Of a DNA stretch of 64,000 nucleotides, positions 50,570 to 64,000 are shown in pieces. Each line of letters opens with the position of its first letter. The first letter of the stretch is position 1. The notes beneath the pieces are model-generated. The model was not told the origin of the DNA, did not search any database, and saw nothing but the letters and a program-made list of their open reading frames with translations. Source of the stretch: Cacajao melanocephalus (Eukaryota > Chordata > Mammalia > Primates > Pitheciidae); the NCBI GenBank assembly GCA_963573385.1, contig CAUYLG010052153.1:1-64000 (forward strand). The letters are read 5' to 3'. Made by a program: the position numbers and the translations under genes.

Positions 50570-51340
50570 AAGGCTCATCTAAAGATGTGACTGCGTGAAA
50601 ATAACAGCTCTTTGAAAATCTCCAAATTTGGTAACTTAATTATACAAATAGAGCAATGTTTTGCCACTGATACAATCACCTTAATCTTCAGTGCACTAAA
50701 GTTAGGGAAACCTCGAGGGAAACTGTAAAAAGTGAAAATTCTAAAATATACCACAGCAGCTCCAATAAGAGTGAGTCTCCAGCTTGCCTCTTTTAACCCT
50801 CTGTCTGCGTTTTCCGTAGATCAACATTCTGTGGTGGTGGAGGAGGTTCTCCTCCTTGCTTTTGCTGAGACAAGGCCCATTATTGTTCCAATTTTGTTCA
50901 AAGATGCAAGGTCACTAAGCATGCTTCTTTTTTGTTTCAGTTTTAGAAATTACTTTGTCTTGTTCTACACCACTTTAACATTCATGTAATTATTGAAATT
51001 TCATCACCCAAGGCATAAAAGGAAATATAGCCTCGAAGCAGCAATTTTTTTTATATGCAATAGTGCCTTTGAATCCCAGCTCTCTTACAGTGGTCCATGA
51101 AGTGAAACATTTAGTTCTTTATGTACTTGTGGAACAGAATAAAGAAGGATGCCTTAAAACTTTTATCTTTACTGTAACTTAATTTCTTACTACTGTATTG
51201 CCTTTCTTTTCAATTTAAAAGGTTAATAAGAGAAATAATTACAGGGAAACTGTGTTTCAGTTTGAATATTTTGAACAAAGCAATCTATTGAGTCCTTGAC
51301 ATTTTTTAGAAAATCCACCCACAATGGAAAAAAAAAGTTT
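50570..51340. other. Unassigned flank
   Basis: An 86-codon plus frame at 50732-50989 has no recognisable family. No repeat identified. Confidence 0.5.
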
Positions 51341-51342
51341 GC

Positions 51343-51518
51343 TGCTTTTTTTTTTTTTTTTTTTTAATAGAGACAGTGTCTTACTCTGTTGTCCAAACTG
51401 GAGTGTAGTGGCACAGTAACAAGTCATTGTGATTTCCAACTCCTGGGCTCAAGCAAGCCTCCTGCCTCGACCTCCTAAAACAATGGGATTACAGGAGTAA
51501 GCCACCATGCCTGGCCTG
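51343..51518 (-). repeat. Alu with central deletion, minus
   Basis: T21 head, gagacagtgtcttactctgt to ctcctgcctcgacctccta, then directly gggattacaggagtaagcca. The middle and right arm are fused or absent. Confidence 0.8.
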
Positions 51519-51519
51519 C

Positions 51520-52785
51520 TACTTCTTAAGGTTCATTTTAAACAACGTTAAAATACAAGTTGAAATTCATGAGAATAATCCGATGATTCCTGCAATATAG
51601 TGAGATTCATTTAATGTCAGAGCACCAGTAAAAAAAAAAAATTGCTGCCCAGAGGAAACACAGACCCTAGATTAGATGGTCCTGATCATCTATAATACTG
51701 GCAATAAATAACATATAGGAACAGGCGCTATGTTCTGGAACATACTACTTCTTTTTTAATTTTTTTAAACAATTTTTAAGCACAGATTCTGCTTCCATAA
51801 TCTTTGGATTCTGCTAATCCATAAAAGGATTTAAACCCCTTTTTTGATCCCAGTCCAGATTTTAGTCATGGCCAGAGCCACTTGGTTTCCAGCTGAGGAT
51901 AACTGGTGGAAAATGAGAGGGGCACACGTGGCACAAAGGAGTGTGCTGACTATGCTCAGATACCCAGAAGACAGAAAAGTGCTCGGTGTGCAATATGTAG
52001 AAAGATTTCACACATCTAATTTTTGTTATTCAGGAGTACTACTTAGAAGAAAAATGCTACTGTTAATCAGCATCCAGTCAGAAAAACAGAGCCCTCCCAA
52101 GGTAGTTCAATAGAGGTAATTTAGTATAGAGACCTGTTTCAAAGGCCCTGAAATTTGCGGCCACCACAATTTTCTGTCAACAGTATTTTTACCTCCAGGC
52201 TATTTCTTTCATTTCACTTCTTTTCAGTTGCTTTCTTCTTAGAAATTTTATTCTCCATATAGATTCATTATAATGTAGCTTATATATTTATATATAGTTT
52301 TAATATAGTTATTCTAAAACCTTTTCTTATTTACTTTTCCTATGCAACTCATACTCAGGAAAGTATAGGTTGCATTTATTATTACTCAGAAAACTATGTT
52401 TAAAATTATAAAATCAGTAATGTTCATTTTAGAAATCTAAAAAATATAGGGAAAAAACATTAAACTATCAGTTATTTTATCACTTAGAAATAACACTTGA
52501 AAATTTTTGGTTTAAAAACTTCTAGAAAAATCTGTATGGAATCAGACATTCTTGTCACCAGCTTTTTTTCCTTTTCTTTCTTCAATGAACATATTTTGTT
52601 TTCTTCCTCCTTCATTACATATTCTTCAGAAGCATTCTCTTCAGTGTTTTTTTCAATATATTCTAAGTCTAAATTTCTTTCTTATTCTGCTACTAGTGGA
52701 TGTTAAGTTTCTTTTCAATTCTTCATTATTTGAAACTATGTTTCAATATTGCATTGCAATATTGCACGGAAGCAGGATTTGAATA
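51520..52785. other. Unassigned flank
   Basis: An 89-codon plus frame (51844-52113) and AT-rich frames near 52.5-52.8 kb show no family I know. No repeat identified. Confidence 0.5.
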
Positions 52786-53072
52786 ATGCCTAGGCTGGAG
52801 TGCTGTGGCATAGTCACAGCTCACTGTTAGCCTTGATGTCCCAGGCTCAAGCAACCTCATAGCTCACTGAAGCCTCAACCTCCCACCTCAGCCTCCTGAG
52901 TAGCTGGGACTACAGGAACACACCACCACACCTGGCTAAATTTTTGTATTTTTTGTAGAGATGGGGTTTTGCCATGTTGCCAAGACTGCTCTTGAACTCC
53001 TAGGCTCAACGATTCATCCAGCTCAGCCTCCCAAAGTGCTGGGATTACAGGTGTGAGCCACCATACCCAGCC
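52786..53072 (-). repeat. Alu without T-head, minus
   Basis: It starts within the right arm (cctaggctggagtgctgtgg), carries a duplicated cacagctcactg/catagctcactg segment, and ends gagccaccatacccagcc. Confidence 0.9.
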
Positions 53073-53779
53073 TGTAATATTCTTATAAGTAAATAAACTT
53101 TATTTTTCCTTTTTGATTATTTCCAAGCCTAAAAAAAATTACTTTCTTTTTGGCTCTCTTCTTAATTAAATTTGTGAGAAGAGAAAAAAATCAGCCTCAA
53201 TCATGATGTCATATAACTAGTGATAAATAACACGATTTCTCAAAAATAGAGGAATATGTAATATAAAAAGCAATTAGACATTATGAATAATCCCAGCAAC
53301 CTCTAAAGACCTTGAAATGTCCCTAAGTCCCCTCAACAGTCTCTTTCTCTTTTTTCTCTCTCTCAGTTTTCCTCTAAATGAACCCAATCTTTTTCCTTAA
53401 ATTATCCCTTAAGAAAAAAATTTGATTTTTTTTGTATAGATACTCTACTTGTTTAAAGACTGTAATCAGAAACAATATTATTTTCTACTATTTCTTCAAT
53501 TGCAATTAACTGCCTTTCAGGTAAATAATAAACTTGGCTATATAGCCTTATACTTAATATTGTTTCTATGGGAAAATGTATTCATAGATTCAAATATGTA
53601 TTTACAAATGAACTTTTAAAAACACAATTTGCTTATAAGTAAAGAACTTTCAGTATCTCAAAAATTAAACCATATTTACTTAGCCTCGTATTTCATAATT
53701 TTTATATTGCCAAATAACACTTGCTTAGATATATAATTAATCATCAGGTCAAATATTAATATTTTCTTTTTCATATAGC

Positions 53780-53935
53780 TTTTTTTTTGGAGACAGAGTC
53801 TGACTCTGTCACCCAGGCTGGAGTGCAGTGGGGCGAACGTGGCTTATTGCAGCCTCAACCTCCTGGGATCAAGCAATCCTCCCGCCTTACACTACTAAGA
53901 AGCTGGGAGCACAGGTATGTGCTACCATGCCCAGC

Positions 53936-53999
<64 letters not shown>

Positions 54000-54116
54000 A
54001 GAGAGGGGGTCTTGGTATGTCACCCAGGCTGGTCTTGAACTCCTGGGTTCAAGCAGTAGACTAGCCTTGGCCTCCCAAAGTGCTAGGATTACAGGCATTG
54101 AGCCACTGTGTTCAGC
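53780..54116 (-). repeat. Alu split by an (AT)28 array, minus
   Basis: The usual taatttttgtatttttagtag linker between arms is replaced by taatt plus a pure (AT)28 array (53941-53996), then tgtagagagggggtcttgg. The two arms are otherwise in register. Confidence 0.92.
53941..53996. repeat. Pure (AT)28 microsatellite
   Basis: Fifty-six uninterrupted alternating A/T bases; self-complementary. Confidence 0.98.
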
Positions 54117-54128
54117 CCTCTTTTTGCT

Positions 54129-54301
<173 letters not shown>

Positions 54302-54305
54302 TAAA

Positions 54306-54307
<2 letters not shown>

Positions 54308-54361
<54 letters not shown>
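54308..54361. repeat. Pure (GT)27 microsatellite
   Basis: Fifty-four uninterrupted bases of GT; a probable polymorphic marker and Z-DNA-prone sequence. Confidence 0.98.
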
Positions 54362-54364
<3 letters not shown>

Positions 54365-54509
54365 ACATTAGATATGGTAGAATCTTTGTAGGACCTGGAC
54401 ATTGGAATTATTAGCATGACACTTAAATTATGTTGATCTCCAAAATGAGATTATAAACCGTAAGAGTGAAGAGCCTGGACAAGCTATATAAAATAGCAGT
54501 CAGCTCTGT

Positions 54510-54708
54510 TGTTTGCTGTCCCTTTGCCCTGCTTTATTTCTTCATAACATTTATCACCACCTGGCTTACGGTTGTATGTTTTTATATTTATTGTATGCGT
54601 ATTTCACTAGACTCTAAGCACCATAAGAGCAGGACATTTCTTTCATTCTCTGCTTTATTCACTCCCTTATTGACTCCCTGGTACATAGAAGGTGCGCAGT
54701 AAATGTGT
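54510..54708 (+). repeat. L2 3' part
   Basis: aacatttatcaccacctggc, actctaagcaccataagagc, ggacatttctttcattctct and gtacatagaaggtgcgcagt match L2 in order. Confidence 0.8.
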
Positions 54709-54716
54709 CTTATTTG

Positions 54717-55010
<294 letters not shown>

Positions 55011-55668
55011 AAAATGTGTCTTATTTGAATGATTGAATATTACTTGAATAAACCATGGATTCTTTGTTTTCAGATTTAACAGGACAGAAATAACGTATGA
55101 CAAAATATTGAAAAATTTGTAAATAAGCCAAAGTTTGAAAACTTTCAAGTGTCATGTTTTATTATCCCTTTAAAATTTTAATATGTCAATTCTTTGGTTA
55201 AATCTGTGCAGGAAAGAAATATGAATCTCAGGAAAAAAAGTATATTTTCTTTCCAAGTAAATTCTAGAATTTTGCCTTAAAAATGTGAGATAAACTAAAC
55301 TCTCTAAACCAAGGAGCATTGCTAATGATTTCAAAATGTAGTTGCCCTGACCTTCATGGAAAGTCACAAATCTGTTTTTCATCTAACACAGACTTCATTT
55401 GCTAAATTTTTAATAAGTAAATTAAACCTCCCATATTATAAAAATTACCCCTGGATAGTGAATATACGTATTCTAAATTTCTGAAAGGCAAGCATTCTCA
55501 ACAATTAAAAGATAAACTGTTTAGTTTATTTTTTAGAGGGGCAAGTCTACAAAGAAATAATGAGATGGCCAGGGTCAAACCTACTCTGGCTTTATCCTCC
55601 AACAACTCTTGGGCATAAGAATGCATTTGTCACAAGGTTTAACAGAAGTTACCAGCAAAGTTAAATGA

Positions 55669-55984
<316 letters not shown>

Positions 55985-57740
55985 GGAATGGGATGGATTC
56001 TAAACAAATGTTTATTAAAACCCTACAACTGTGTTTATTTTTGGTAACTGGACCTCCAAAGCAGAGTAATTAACTTAAATATACAATAACAGAAAAATTT
56101 TTTTCATTTATAAAAGGAAGTACAAGTTAGATTGGAAACAATGGGCAAAGAATCATTAACATTAGTCATCCTTACAACCAAAGCCTTTGCTTTCTGATTC
56201 ACTAGGAGGTGAACCAGTTAATATACCAATGCCCTGCACATTTTTATTGTATCTCTTTTCTTCACATGTGCTTTTCACAATAGCTTTCCCTTTTCAGACC
56301 CCTCCCCACCTCTCACAACATAGTCACACTACATACTCAAACACACACAAAGCTCTGTCTTTGGTATAAAGCTATTGTATGTCTAAAGTTTAATGTTAGC
56401 ATGTTGTCTTTATTGAAGGACCTTGTCATAATTATCTCATTAGCACAATTACAGCAATAGCTGCACATTACGACAGAAGGTCATATGGAGAAAAGTTATT
56501 CCCTTTTCTTTTTCTAAAACACCTACCTTGTAAAGAAAGCAATTACTTTTGTCATCTCCTACAAGTATAAAGAAGAATTTTTAAATTTAGTTTAGCCTCT
56601 GGAATCACACAGAATGGTATTTATATCAAAGTCCAACAAAACGGTCAAGAATGTTGACTCAATAATCCCAATTCTAGCAAATCTATCATTAGAAAACATT
56701 CCAAAATATGGGAAAGTATGGATGTGATTATTTTTACAAGTAACACAATTAATTCTGAAAACATTCAGCAAATTGTATTTGTAGAAAAGATAGTAGATAA
56801 GTCACAAAATTAATGGAACATTTCTAAAACAGGTTCAGGGTTGAACAGGAGCTAAAATATAGCTCTAGAGTAGATGCTCCAGGCTGCAGAACTCCCTAAA
56901 ATCTCTTGTCAATATCCTCTACTGGAATTAGCTCCAACTGCTTTTCCTGTCTTGGTTTCACTGTGCTTGAGATTAAAAACCCCGGAAGGCTGATTGGCTT
57001 TGTGTTTTAAAGCAATGAACACTCCAAAATACAGTGGATGAAAAATAAATATGAATTTATTTCTCTCTCACGTAACACTCCAGATTATAATTCAAGGCAG
57101 ATAATCTGTCCCATAATGTCATTCAAAGACCACGTGGTTCGTTTTGTTTCACTGTACTACCATCCCTTAGGGACGGTCAACTCTAGCTAGATAACCATAG
57201 ATGGCTCACAGGAAAGGGGGACACAGAGCTTAGTGGATAAGTAGCTTAATTATTTTAAATGATGCTGTCACCTAGAAGTTGAATATAATATTCTGAAAGG
57301 ATACTATCCATCTTTCTCAAAGAAACTGGGACTTGCAATAAATATAGTTTGATAGGATGCATTATGTAGAATTTATCAAAGATTTTAAAATGTCAAAAGA
57401 GCCTTATAATTATTTTACTATAAGTAGCCATAATACTGCAATATAATTCAGCAAAATCAATCATTTAATTTAATTTATAAAAGTAAAATTTTTGTTTACA
57501 AATATAAAATAGGCTTTTAAAATTCTGAATATAATATTTATATTCATTTCCCATTTTCTGAATGCTAGCCACACATACACAGATCTGAAAGTAAAGTTAG
57601 AAACGTGGTCTCCAAACTAAAACTTGGAAATATTCCACTACTAAAAAATGCAGACGAGAATGAATACTGGAGACCAGAGCAAAGACTACAATGAAGCAAG
57701 TATATTGCCTAAGGTGCAAATTTTAAGGAGACACTCAAGG
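55985..57740. other. AT-rich flank with a duplicated segment
   Basis: No gene recognised. The 56.99-57.26 kb part resembles a DNA-transposon or LTR fossil (ttatttctctctcacgtaac). A segment at 57290-57527 is the second copy of the one near 33.0 kb. Confidence 0.55.
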
Positions 57741-58108
57741 TGATAAGGTTTGTTTCTGTGTCTCCACCCAAATCTCATCTTGAATTTGTAATCCCCAATT
57801 ATCAACGGAGGGAACTGGTGGAAGGTGATTGGATTATGGGGGCAATTTCCCCCATGCTGTGGTTGTGATAGTGAATGAGTTCTCATGAGCTCTGGTGGTT
57901 TTAAAAAGTGTTTGGCAGTTCCCCCCTGCTCTCTTCTCTCCTTCCACCTTATAAGATGTGCCTTGCTTCCCCTTCACCTTCTGCCATGATTGTAAGTTTC
58001 CTGAGGCCTCCCTAGATGTGTAGAACTGTGAGTCAATTAAATCTCTTTCTTTTATAAATTACCCAGTCTTGTGTATTTCCTTATAGCAGTGTAAAAATGG
58101 ACTAATAC
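57741..58108 (+). mobile_element. MST/THE1-like solo LTR (ERVL-MaLR)
   Basis: tgataaggtttgtttctgtg to aaaatggactaatac, with attggattatgggggcaatt, tgatagtgaatgagttctca and ttgtaagtttcctgaggcct in order. An Alu has landed exactly at its 3' end. Confidence 0.9.
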
Positions 58109-58399
58109 TGATCGGGTGTAGTGGCTCACGCCTATAATCACAGCACTGTGGGAGGCCGAGGTGGGCAGGTCATTTGAGGTCAGGAGTTTGAGACCAGCCT
58201 GGAAAACATGGTGAAATCCTGTCTCTACCCAAAATACAAAAATTAGCCAGTCATAGTGTTGCATACCTGTAACCCCAACTCCTCGGAAGGCTGAGGCAGA
58301 AGAATGGCTTGAACCTGGCAGGCAGAGGTTACAGTGAGACGAGACTGCCACTGCACTCCAGCCTGGTGATAGAGTAAAACTGTCTCAAAAAAAAGAAAA
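58109..58399 (+). repeat. Alu, plus, at LTR end
   Basis: Full copy, with the LTR's last bases (TGGACTAATAC) repeated after the A-tail as TTGACTAATAC (58400-58410), a target-site duplication. Confidence 0.92.
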
Positions 58400-58879
58400 T
58401 TGACTAATACACTCAGTGTTGTATAAATGCATGTGTTCCTTAAATTTTGCACCCTAAGAACTTCACTTGCCTTAACCTAGTTCTGGTCCTGCTTTGTACA
58501 ATTAGCAGTCTCTGCCACCCCTAGCTTACATTACATAGAAGCACAAAATAGCTTAATTTACCAAAAGTATATACATTGGGGAAGAACTGTTTCCTCAGAA
58601 AGAAATTGGAATGCTATTGGTGAAAATAGGATAAATGTATGTGACCTGAAAAAAATAAATATCCATTACAAACATGAAGATGGCTGTGACGTATTTCCAA
58701 ATCCTCATAACTTTTTATACTCCTGTATCCACATCCTTTGTCATGTAAATTTTCAGCTCCCTCACTTTGGATCAGGGTTGTATGTTTGATGAGCTTTGAC
58801 CAACAGAATGCAAGCAGAATAGAACAATATTGGGAAAATCTTACCTGCTTTAAAACTTCATTCAAGACTACTCCTATGA

Positions 58880-60020
<1,141 letters not shown>

Positions 60021-60169
60021 ATTTCATTTTATTTATCTCTGTTTTAATCACTATTATTTCTTTCTTTTATTGTTTCTTGAGTGGGTCAACCTTATCCCCG
60101 CTTAAATCCTTTACACTAGCTTTCACCATTACTTGGGGTATTCTTTACCTATTTTCTAGCTGGCTTGTT

Positions 60170-60412
60170 TCTTTTTCTTTCTTTCTCCTTCCTTCCTTTT
60201 TCTTTCTTTCTCCTTCCTTCCCTTTTCTTTCTTTCTCCTTCCTTCCTTCCTTCCTTCCTTCCTTCCTTCCTTCCTTCCTTCCTTCCTTCCTTCCCTTCCT
60301 CCTTTCCTCTCCTCTCCTCTCCTCTCCTCTCCTCTCCTCCACTCTCCTCTCCTCTCCTTTCCTTCTTTCTTTTGCTTTTGTCTTCGTATTTCTCTCTCCC
60401 TTTCTCTTTCTT
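60170..60412 (+). repeat. Polypyrimidine tract with (TTCC)14 and (CTCCT)n
   Basis: A pure TTCC run occupies 60239-60294, followed by (CTCCT)n at about 60305-60357. It heads the minus Alu at 60413. Overlapping frames of 97-106 codons are artefacts. Confidence 0.96.
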
Positions 60413-60690
60413 TGACAGTGTCTCACTCTGTCATCGAGGCTGGAGTGCAGTAGCATGATCATAGCTCACTTTAACTTTAAACTCCTGGGCACAAGTGATC
60501 CTCCTACCTCAGCTTCCCGGGTAGCTAGGACTACAGGTTTGCACCACCATGTCCAGCTAATTTTTCATTTTTAAAAATATTTTTTGCATATACAGGGGTC
60601 TCACTATGTTACCCAGCTGGTCTTGAACTCCTGAGCTCAACTGATCCTCTCACCTCAGCCTCTTAAAATACTGGGATTACAGTCATTCTT
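60413..60690 (-). repeat. Alu, minus
   Basis: gacagtgtctcactctgtca to atactgggattacagtc. It stops before the usual gagccacc end. Confidence 0.9.
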
Positions 60691-60802
60691 TCCTTGAGTA
60701 TTCAATTCCTCAGGAAACCTTTATTTTCCAAACTAAAGTAGCCTACAGCTATTCTCTATTACATCACCCTTTATTCCTCATAGGGTTTATTACTTTGTGA
60801 TT

Positions 60803-61206
60803 CCTTTAGCCCATTTTGCATTGCTATAAAGGAATACCTTAGACTGGGTAACTTATAAAAAGAAGTTTATCTGGCTTACAGTTCTGCAGGCTGTACAAGT
60901 GTGGCACTAGCATGTGCTCAGCTTCCGGTGAGGCTTCAGGAAGCTTACAATCATGGTGGAAGGCAAATGGGGTGCTAGAGTATCACATGGCAAGAGAGGG
61001 AGCAAGAGAGAGAGGAGGAGACGCCAGGCTCTTTTAAACAATCAGCTCTCATGTGAACTAATAGAGTGAGAACTCACTGATTACCATGGGGAGGGCACCA
61101 AGCCATTCATAAGAGACCCAAACACCTTCCACTAGGCTCCAGTGCCAACACTGGGGGTCACATTTCAACATGACATTTGAGGGGACAGGCATCAAAACTA
61201 TGTCAG
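60803..61206 (-). mobile_element. MaLR-type solo LTR, minus
   Basis: tttagcccattttgcattgc, gactgggtaacttataaaaa, gttctgcaggctgtacaagt, cttacaatcatggtggaagg and acaggcatcaaaactatgtc read as a MaLR LTR in reverse. Confidence 0.85.
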
Positions 61207-61284
61207 CGATATTTTCTTATTTCATTTTGTTTGCTCCCTATGACTACTACATGCATGTACACACACACAAACATGTGCATGCAC

Positions 61285-61412
61285 ACACATTAGAATGAAA
61301 GCTCTGTAGTAACAGGAACCTTCTCTGTCTGGTTTAACCACTGCATCCCAAGTACCTAGCACAGTCCCTGGCTCAAAAATAAAAGATGCTCAATAAATAT
61401 TTGTTGATTTCT
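61285..61412 (+). repeat. L2 3' terminus
   Basis: gaaagctctgtagtaacagg, caagtacctagcacagtccc and gctcaataaatatttgttga, preceded by a (CA)n-like run at 61256-61288. Confidence 0.8.
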
Positions 61413-61526
61413 CTAAGATGTTGCAAAGGCTATTACTGTGAAAAAGGAACGCTTGATTGAAAAATGTATTGCACCTTGCTCCAAGGAGATTACTGAGAAA
61501 GAAGAAGTAGTTTTAGATTTTAAGAT

Positions 61527-61826
61527 GAGGCTAGATGTGGTGGCTTACTCCTTTAATTCAAGCATTTTGGGAGGCTGAGGTGGTAGGATCACCTGAGGCC
61601 AGGAATTTAAGACCAGTCTGGGCAACATAATAAAACCTCATCTCTATAAAAATTTTTTTAAAAAAAACTTAGCTGGGTGTGGTGGTGTGCCCCTGTAGTC
61701 CTAGCTACTTGGGAGGCTGAGATGAGACGATCAATTGAGCCCAGGAATTGAAGGTTACAATGAACACGATTGTGTCACTGCACTCCATCCTGGGTGACAA
61801 AGCAAGACTCTGGCTCTAAAAAAGAA
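61527..61826 (+). repeat. Alu, plus
   Basis: ggctagatgtggtggcttac to gactctggctctaaaaaag; its tail grades into the GGAA tract. Confidence 0.9.
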
Positions 61827-62022
61827 AGAAAGAGAGAAAAAAAGACAGAAAGGAAGAGAGAGAGAGAGGCAGGGAGGGAGGGAGGAAGAAAGGAAGGAAG
61901 GGAGAGAGAGAGGGAGGGAGGGAGGGAAGGAAGGAAGGAAGGAGGGAAGGAGGGAAGGAAGGAAGGAAGGAAGGAAGGAAGGAAGGAAGGAAGGAAGGAA
62001 GGAAGGAAGGAAGGAGGGAGGG
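61827..62022 (+). repeat. Polypurine tract with (GGAA)15
   Basis: About 195 bases of G and A. A pure GGAA run of 15 units spans 61953-62012; (GGGA)n and (GA)n patches precede it. Confidence 0.97.
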
Positions 62023-62102
62023 AAGAGGTTGCAGTGAGCTAAGATTGTACCACTGCACTCCAGCCTGGGCGACACAGCATGACTCTGTCTCAAAAAAAAA
62101 AA
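62023..62102 (+). repeat. Second Alu 3' end after the purine tract
   Basis: gaggttgcagtgagctaaga to actctgtctc plus A12 repeats the last 80 bases of an Alu, although the Alu at 61527 already has its own end. Confidence 0.9.
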
Positions 62103-62103
62103 A

Positions 62104-62190
62104 TTAACTTATCTGTGCCTTGGTTTCCTCATTTGTAAAATGAAGATATTAGATTCGTTGACAAGTACTTTCTAGCAATCTGATCTATCA
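62104..62190 (+). repeat. MIR-like fragment
   Basis: taacttatctgtgccttggt and ttcctcatttgtaaaatgaa form the MIR 3'-core. Confidence 0.65.
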
Positions 62191-62532
62191 TTTCATAATT
62201 ACAGATCAATTTTACTGGTTTGAGATAAATTTTTAAATTGTTAGATATTCATAATACATTTCTATATTTTTAATGCTAAGTTCTTTGATGAGTCATTAAT
62301 AGTCCACTTATAATATTGTATCTACCAATTGGAACACAGTCTGCTTCACAGATTTCCACATTATTATGGCATTTCCAGAACTGAACTACATGGAGTTTTT
62401 CCTACCCTAGGCAAGATGAATCGTTGACTCTCAATCCATGTTTGTTGTATTTTTATCTTGAGTCTACCAATAGGAGAGCCAAGATATACCATGACCAATT
62501 TTTAAGAAAACATAAATAAATAAAACCGGACC

Positions 62533-62665
62533 TAAGCCAGGCATGGTGGCTCACATTTGTAATCCCAGCATTTTCGGAGGGCAAGGTGGGAAGATTACTT
62601 GACTCTAAGAGTTCGAGACCAGCCTGGGCAATATAACAAGACCCCATCTCTATTTTTTATAAAAT
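62533..62665 (+). repeat. Alu monomer (FLAM-like), plus
   Basis: aagccaggcatggtggctca to gaccccatctctatttttta; one arm only. Confidence 0.85.
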
Positions 62666-62794
62666 TAATTAATAAATTATTTTAAAAAATAAAAAACTGG
62701 ACCTAGTGAAATAAAAGGAATTTAGTTAAAAGGGTAAATCATTAAACTGGTAATTTATAATTGCTGTTTTTACAAAATTTTTATTTACTTTTTT

Positions 62795-63096
62795 TTAATT
62801 TATTTTTTGACAGAATCTCACTTTGTAGCCCAGGCTGGAGTGCTGTGTTGTGATCTTGGCTCACTGCAACCTCCGGCTCCTGGGTTCTAGCCACTTTCCT
62901 GCCTCAACCTCCTAAGTAGCCAGGATTACAGGCATGTGTCACCCCGCCCAGCTGATTTTTGTATTTTTAGTAGAGACGGGTTTTCTCCATGTTGGCCAGG
63001 CTGGTCTCAAACGCTTGATCTCAAGCTGGTCTCAAACTCCAGTCTCGGCCTCCTAAAATGCTGGGATTACAGGTGTGAGCCACCATGCCTGGCCAA
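62795..63096 (-). repeat. Alu with small internal duplication, minus
   Basis: gacagaatctcactttgtag to gagccaccatgcctggcc. The ctggtctcaaac motif occurs twice (63000-63011 and 63026-63037). Confidence 0.92.
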
Positions 63097-64000
63097 AACT
63101 GCTGTTTTTATTTAGGAACGAACCAAGTGTCTAAAATCTAAAAATCAACCTCATTGCTTATGCTGAATGTTGTCAGTAATCCTGCTGCTATAGATTGGAT
63201 GTAATTGATTACATTACAAAAGTGCATAAATAACACTAAATCAAGGAGTTGCATTTTAAGATAACAACTAAAATAATAAAATAATAGGTTAAGGAGAAAA
63301 AGAAGTATTTTCAGACTCTATGATATTTATAAAATAAGTGACAATTGCATTTCAATATAAAAGACATGAATCTAAATATAAAGAGTAACATCAACAGAAC
63401 AATACTGATGCTTCACTTAACCTTTTAAGATCCTGAATGTAAACAGCTGTCATACATTAGAAGAAATAGTTCTTAGCAGGTAAGGACTTAACCTTCCCAG
63501 CTTCCTGATCCATCATTGGAGGACCTGTCACATCTGTGTTGAGACACACACGTGCGCACACACACATAAATAAAAATATTTTTGGTACATTTAGAGTAAA
63601 AAAAAAGTTTCTGGGCCAAAATAAAAAGACCATGTCATGTCTTCAGAGATTGAAAGTAGGAAAGACTAGCTATAAAAACCCAATAGGCAGCTTGGCTCAT
63701 TAAGAAAACTGTGGGTTGTAACTGTATAAGGTAAAGTTTGATTGTTTTCCAGTTACGTTGCCATTTAGGGACACTTGTACAATTGTAAAATGCCTTCTGT
63801 GGATATAATCTATTTGATTTGTTACCATTTCTTTATAGGAATAGAGATAACATAAAGGGAGTCTCCGAAGAGGTTTTAGAGACTTTAGTACTGGCCAACC
63901 ATTTAGCATGTTTCTAATTACCGTTTTTCTCTTCTCTGTACTTAAGACCATTTAACTCATTTAGAATCCTCATTGAAACTGCAGAACATCCTCTGCTATG
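63097..64000. other. AT-rich unassigned end of window
   Basis: No gene or RNA recognised. A short (CA)n-rich run lies at 63544-63566. Confidence 0.55.

Noticed and set aside
50732..52113. Candidate small proteins of 85-89 codons
   Set aside because: No recognisable domain, neighbouring exon or regulatory context; left as unassigned flank.
61816..62093. Serine/proline-rich and lysine/glycine/glutamate-rich frames of 80-112 codons
   Set aside because: Translations of the GGAA tract in several frames on both strands.

Overview
This is a vertebrate nuclear window from a catarrhine primate, very probably human or an ape. About forty Alu copies on both strands, together with MIR, L2, L1, MaLR LTRs and Tigger/MER5 DNA transposons, show this, as does one protein-coding gene whose exons translate to METTL14. 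No bacterial or viral gene set is present. Most open frames in the window are Alu, L1 or microsatellite sequence read by chance.

Left third (1 to about 17.6 kb): the 5' part of METTL14 on the minus strand. Exons 1 to 8 encode residues 1 to 246 of a protein usually 456 long; the remaining exons lie beyond base 1. All eight exons join in frame. Intron 3 uses a GC-AG splice pair. The gene starts in a compact GC-rich promoter (about 17.25 to 17.75 kb) with two head-to-head ETS sites and a perfect cAMP-response element. Introns carry L2, L1, Tigger-like elements and several Alus, including inverted pairs.

Right two thirds (17.7 to 64 kb): the upstream flank, with no intact gene that I can support. 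It holds one clear processed pseudogene of the complex I subunit NDUFS5 (about 45.76 to 46.26 kb, plus strand, target-site duplications visible). It also holds a nested L1 complex (34.6 to 39.9 kb), an interrupted antisense L1 (28.6 to 31.3 kb), another antisense L1 (58.9 to 59.7 kb), several MaLR LTRs, and long simple repeats. The simple repeats include (AT)28, (GT)27 and two GGAA-type arrays in opposite orientation.

Four pairs of locally duplicated non-Alu, non-L1 segments were found by eye. I found no evidence of an undescribed gene system. The most useful observations are the GC-AG intron, a 10-codon upstream ORF in the probable METTL14 leader, a U-tract donated by an Alu monomer just downstream of the exon 2 donor, the inverted GGAA arrays, and the low-copy duplications. 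Repeat boundaries are by eye, usually good to about 5 to 20 bases, and subfamily names are given only where I recognise them.
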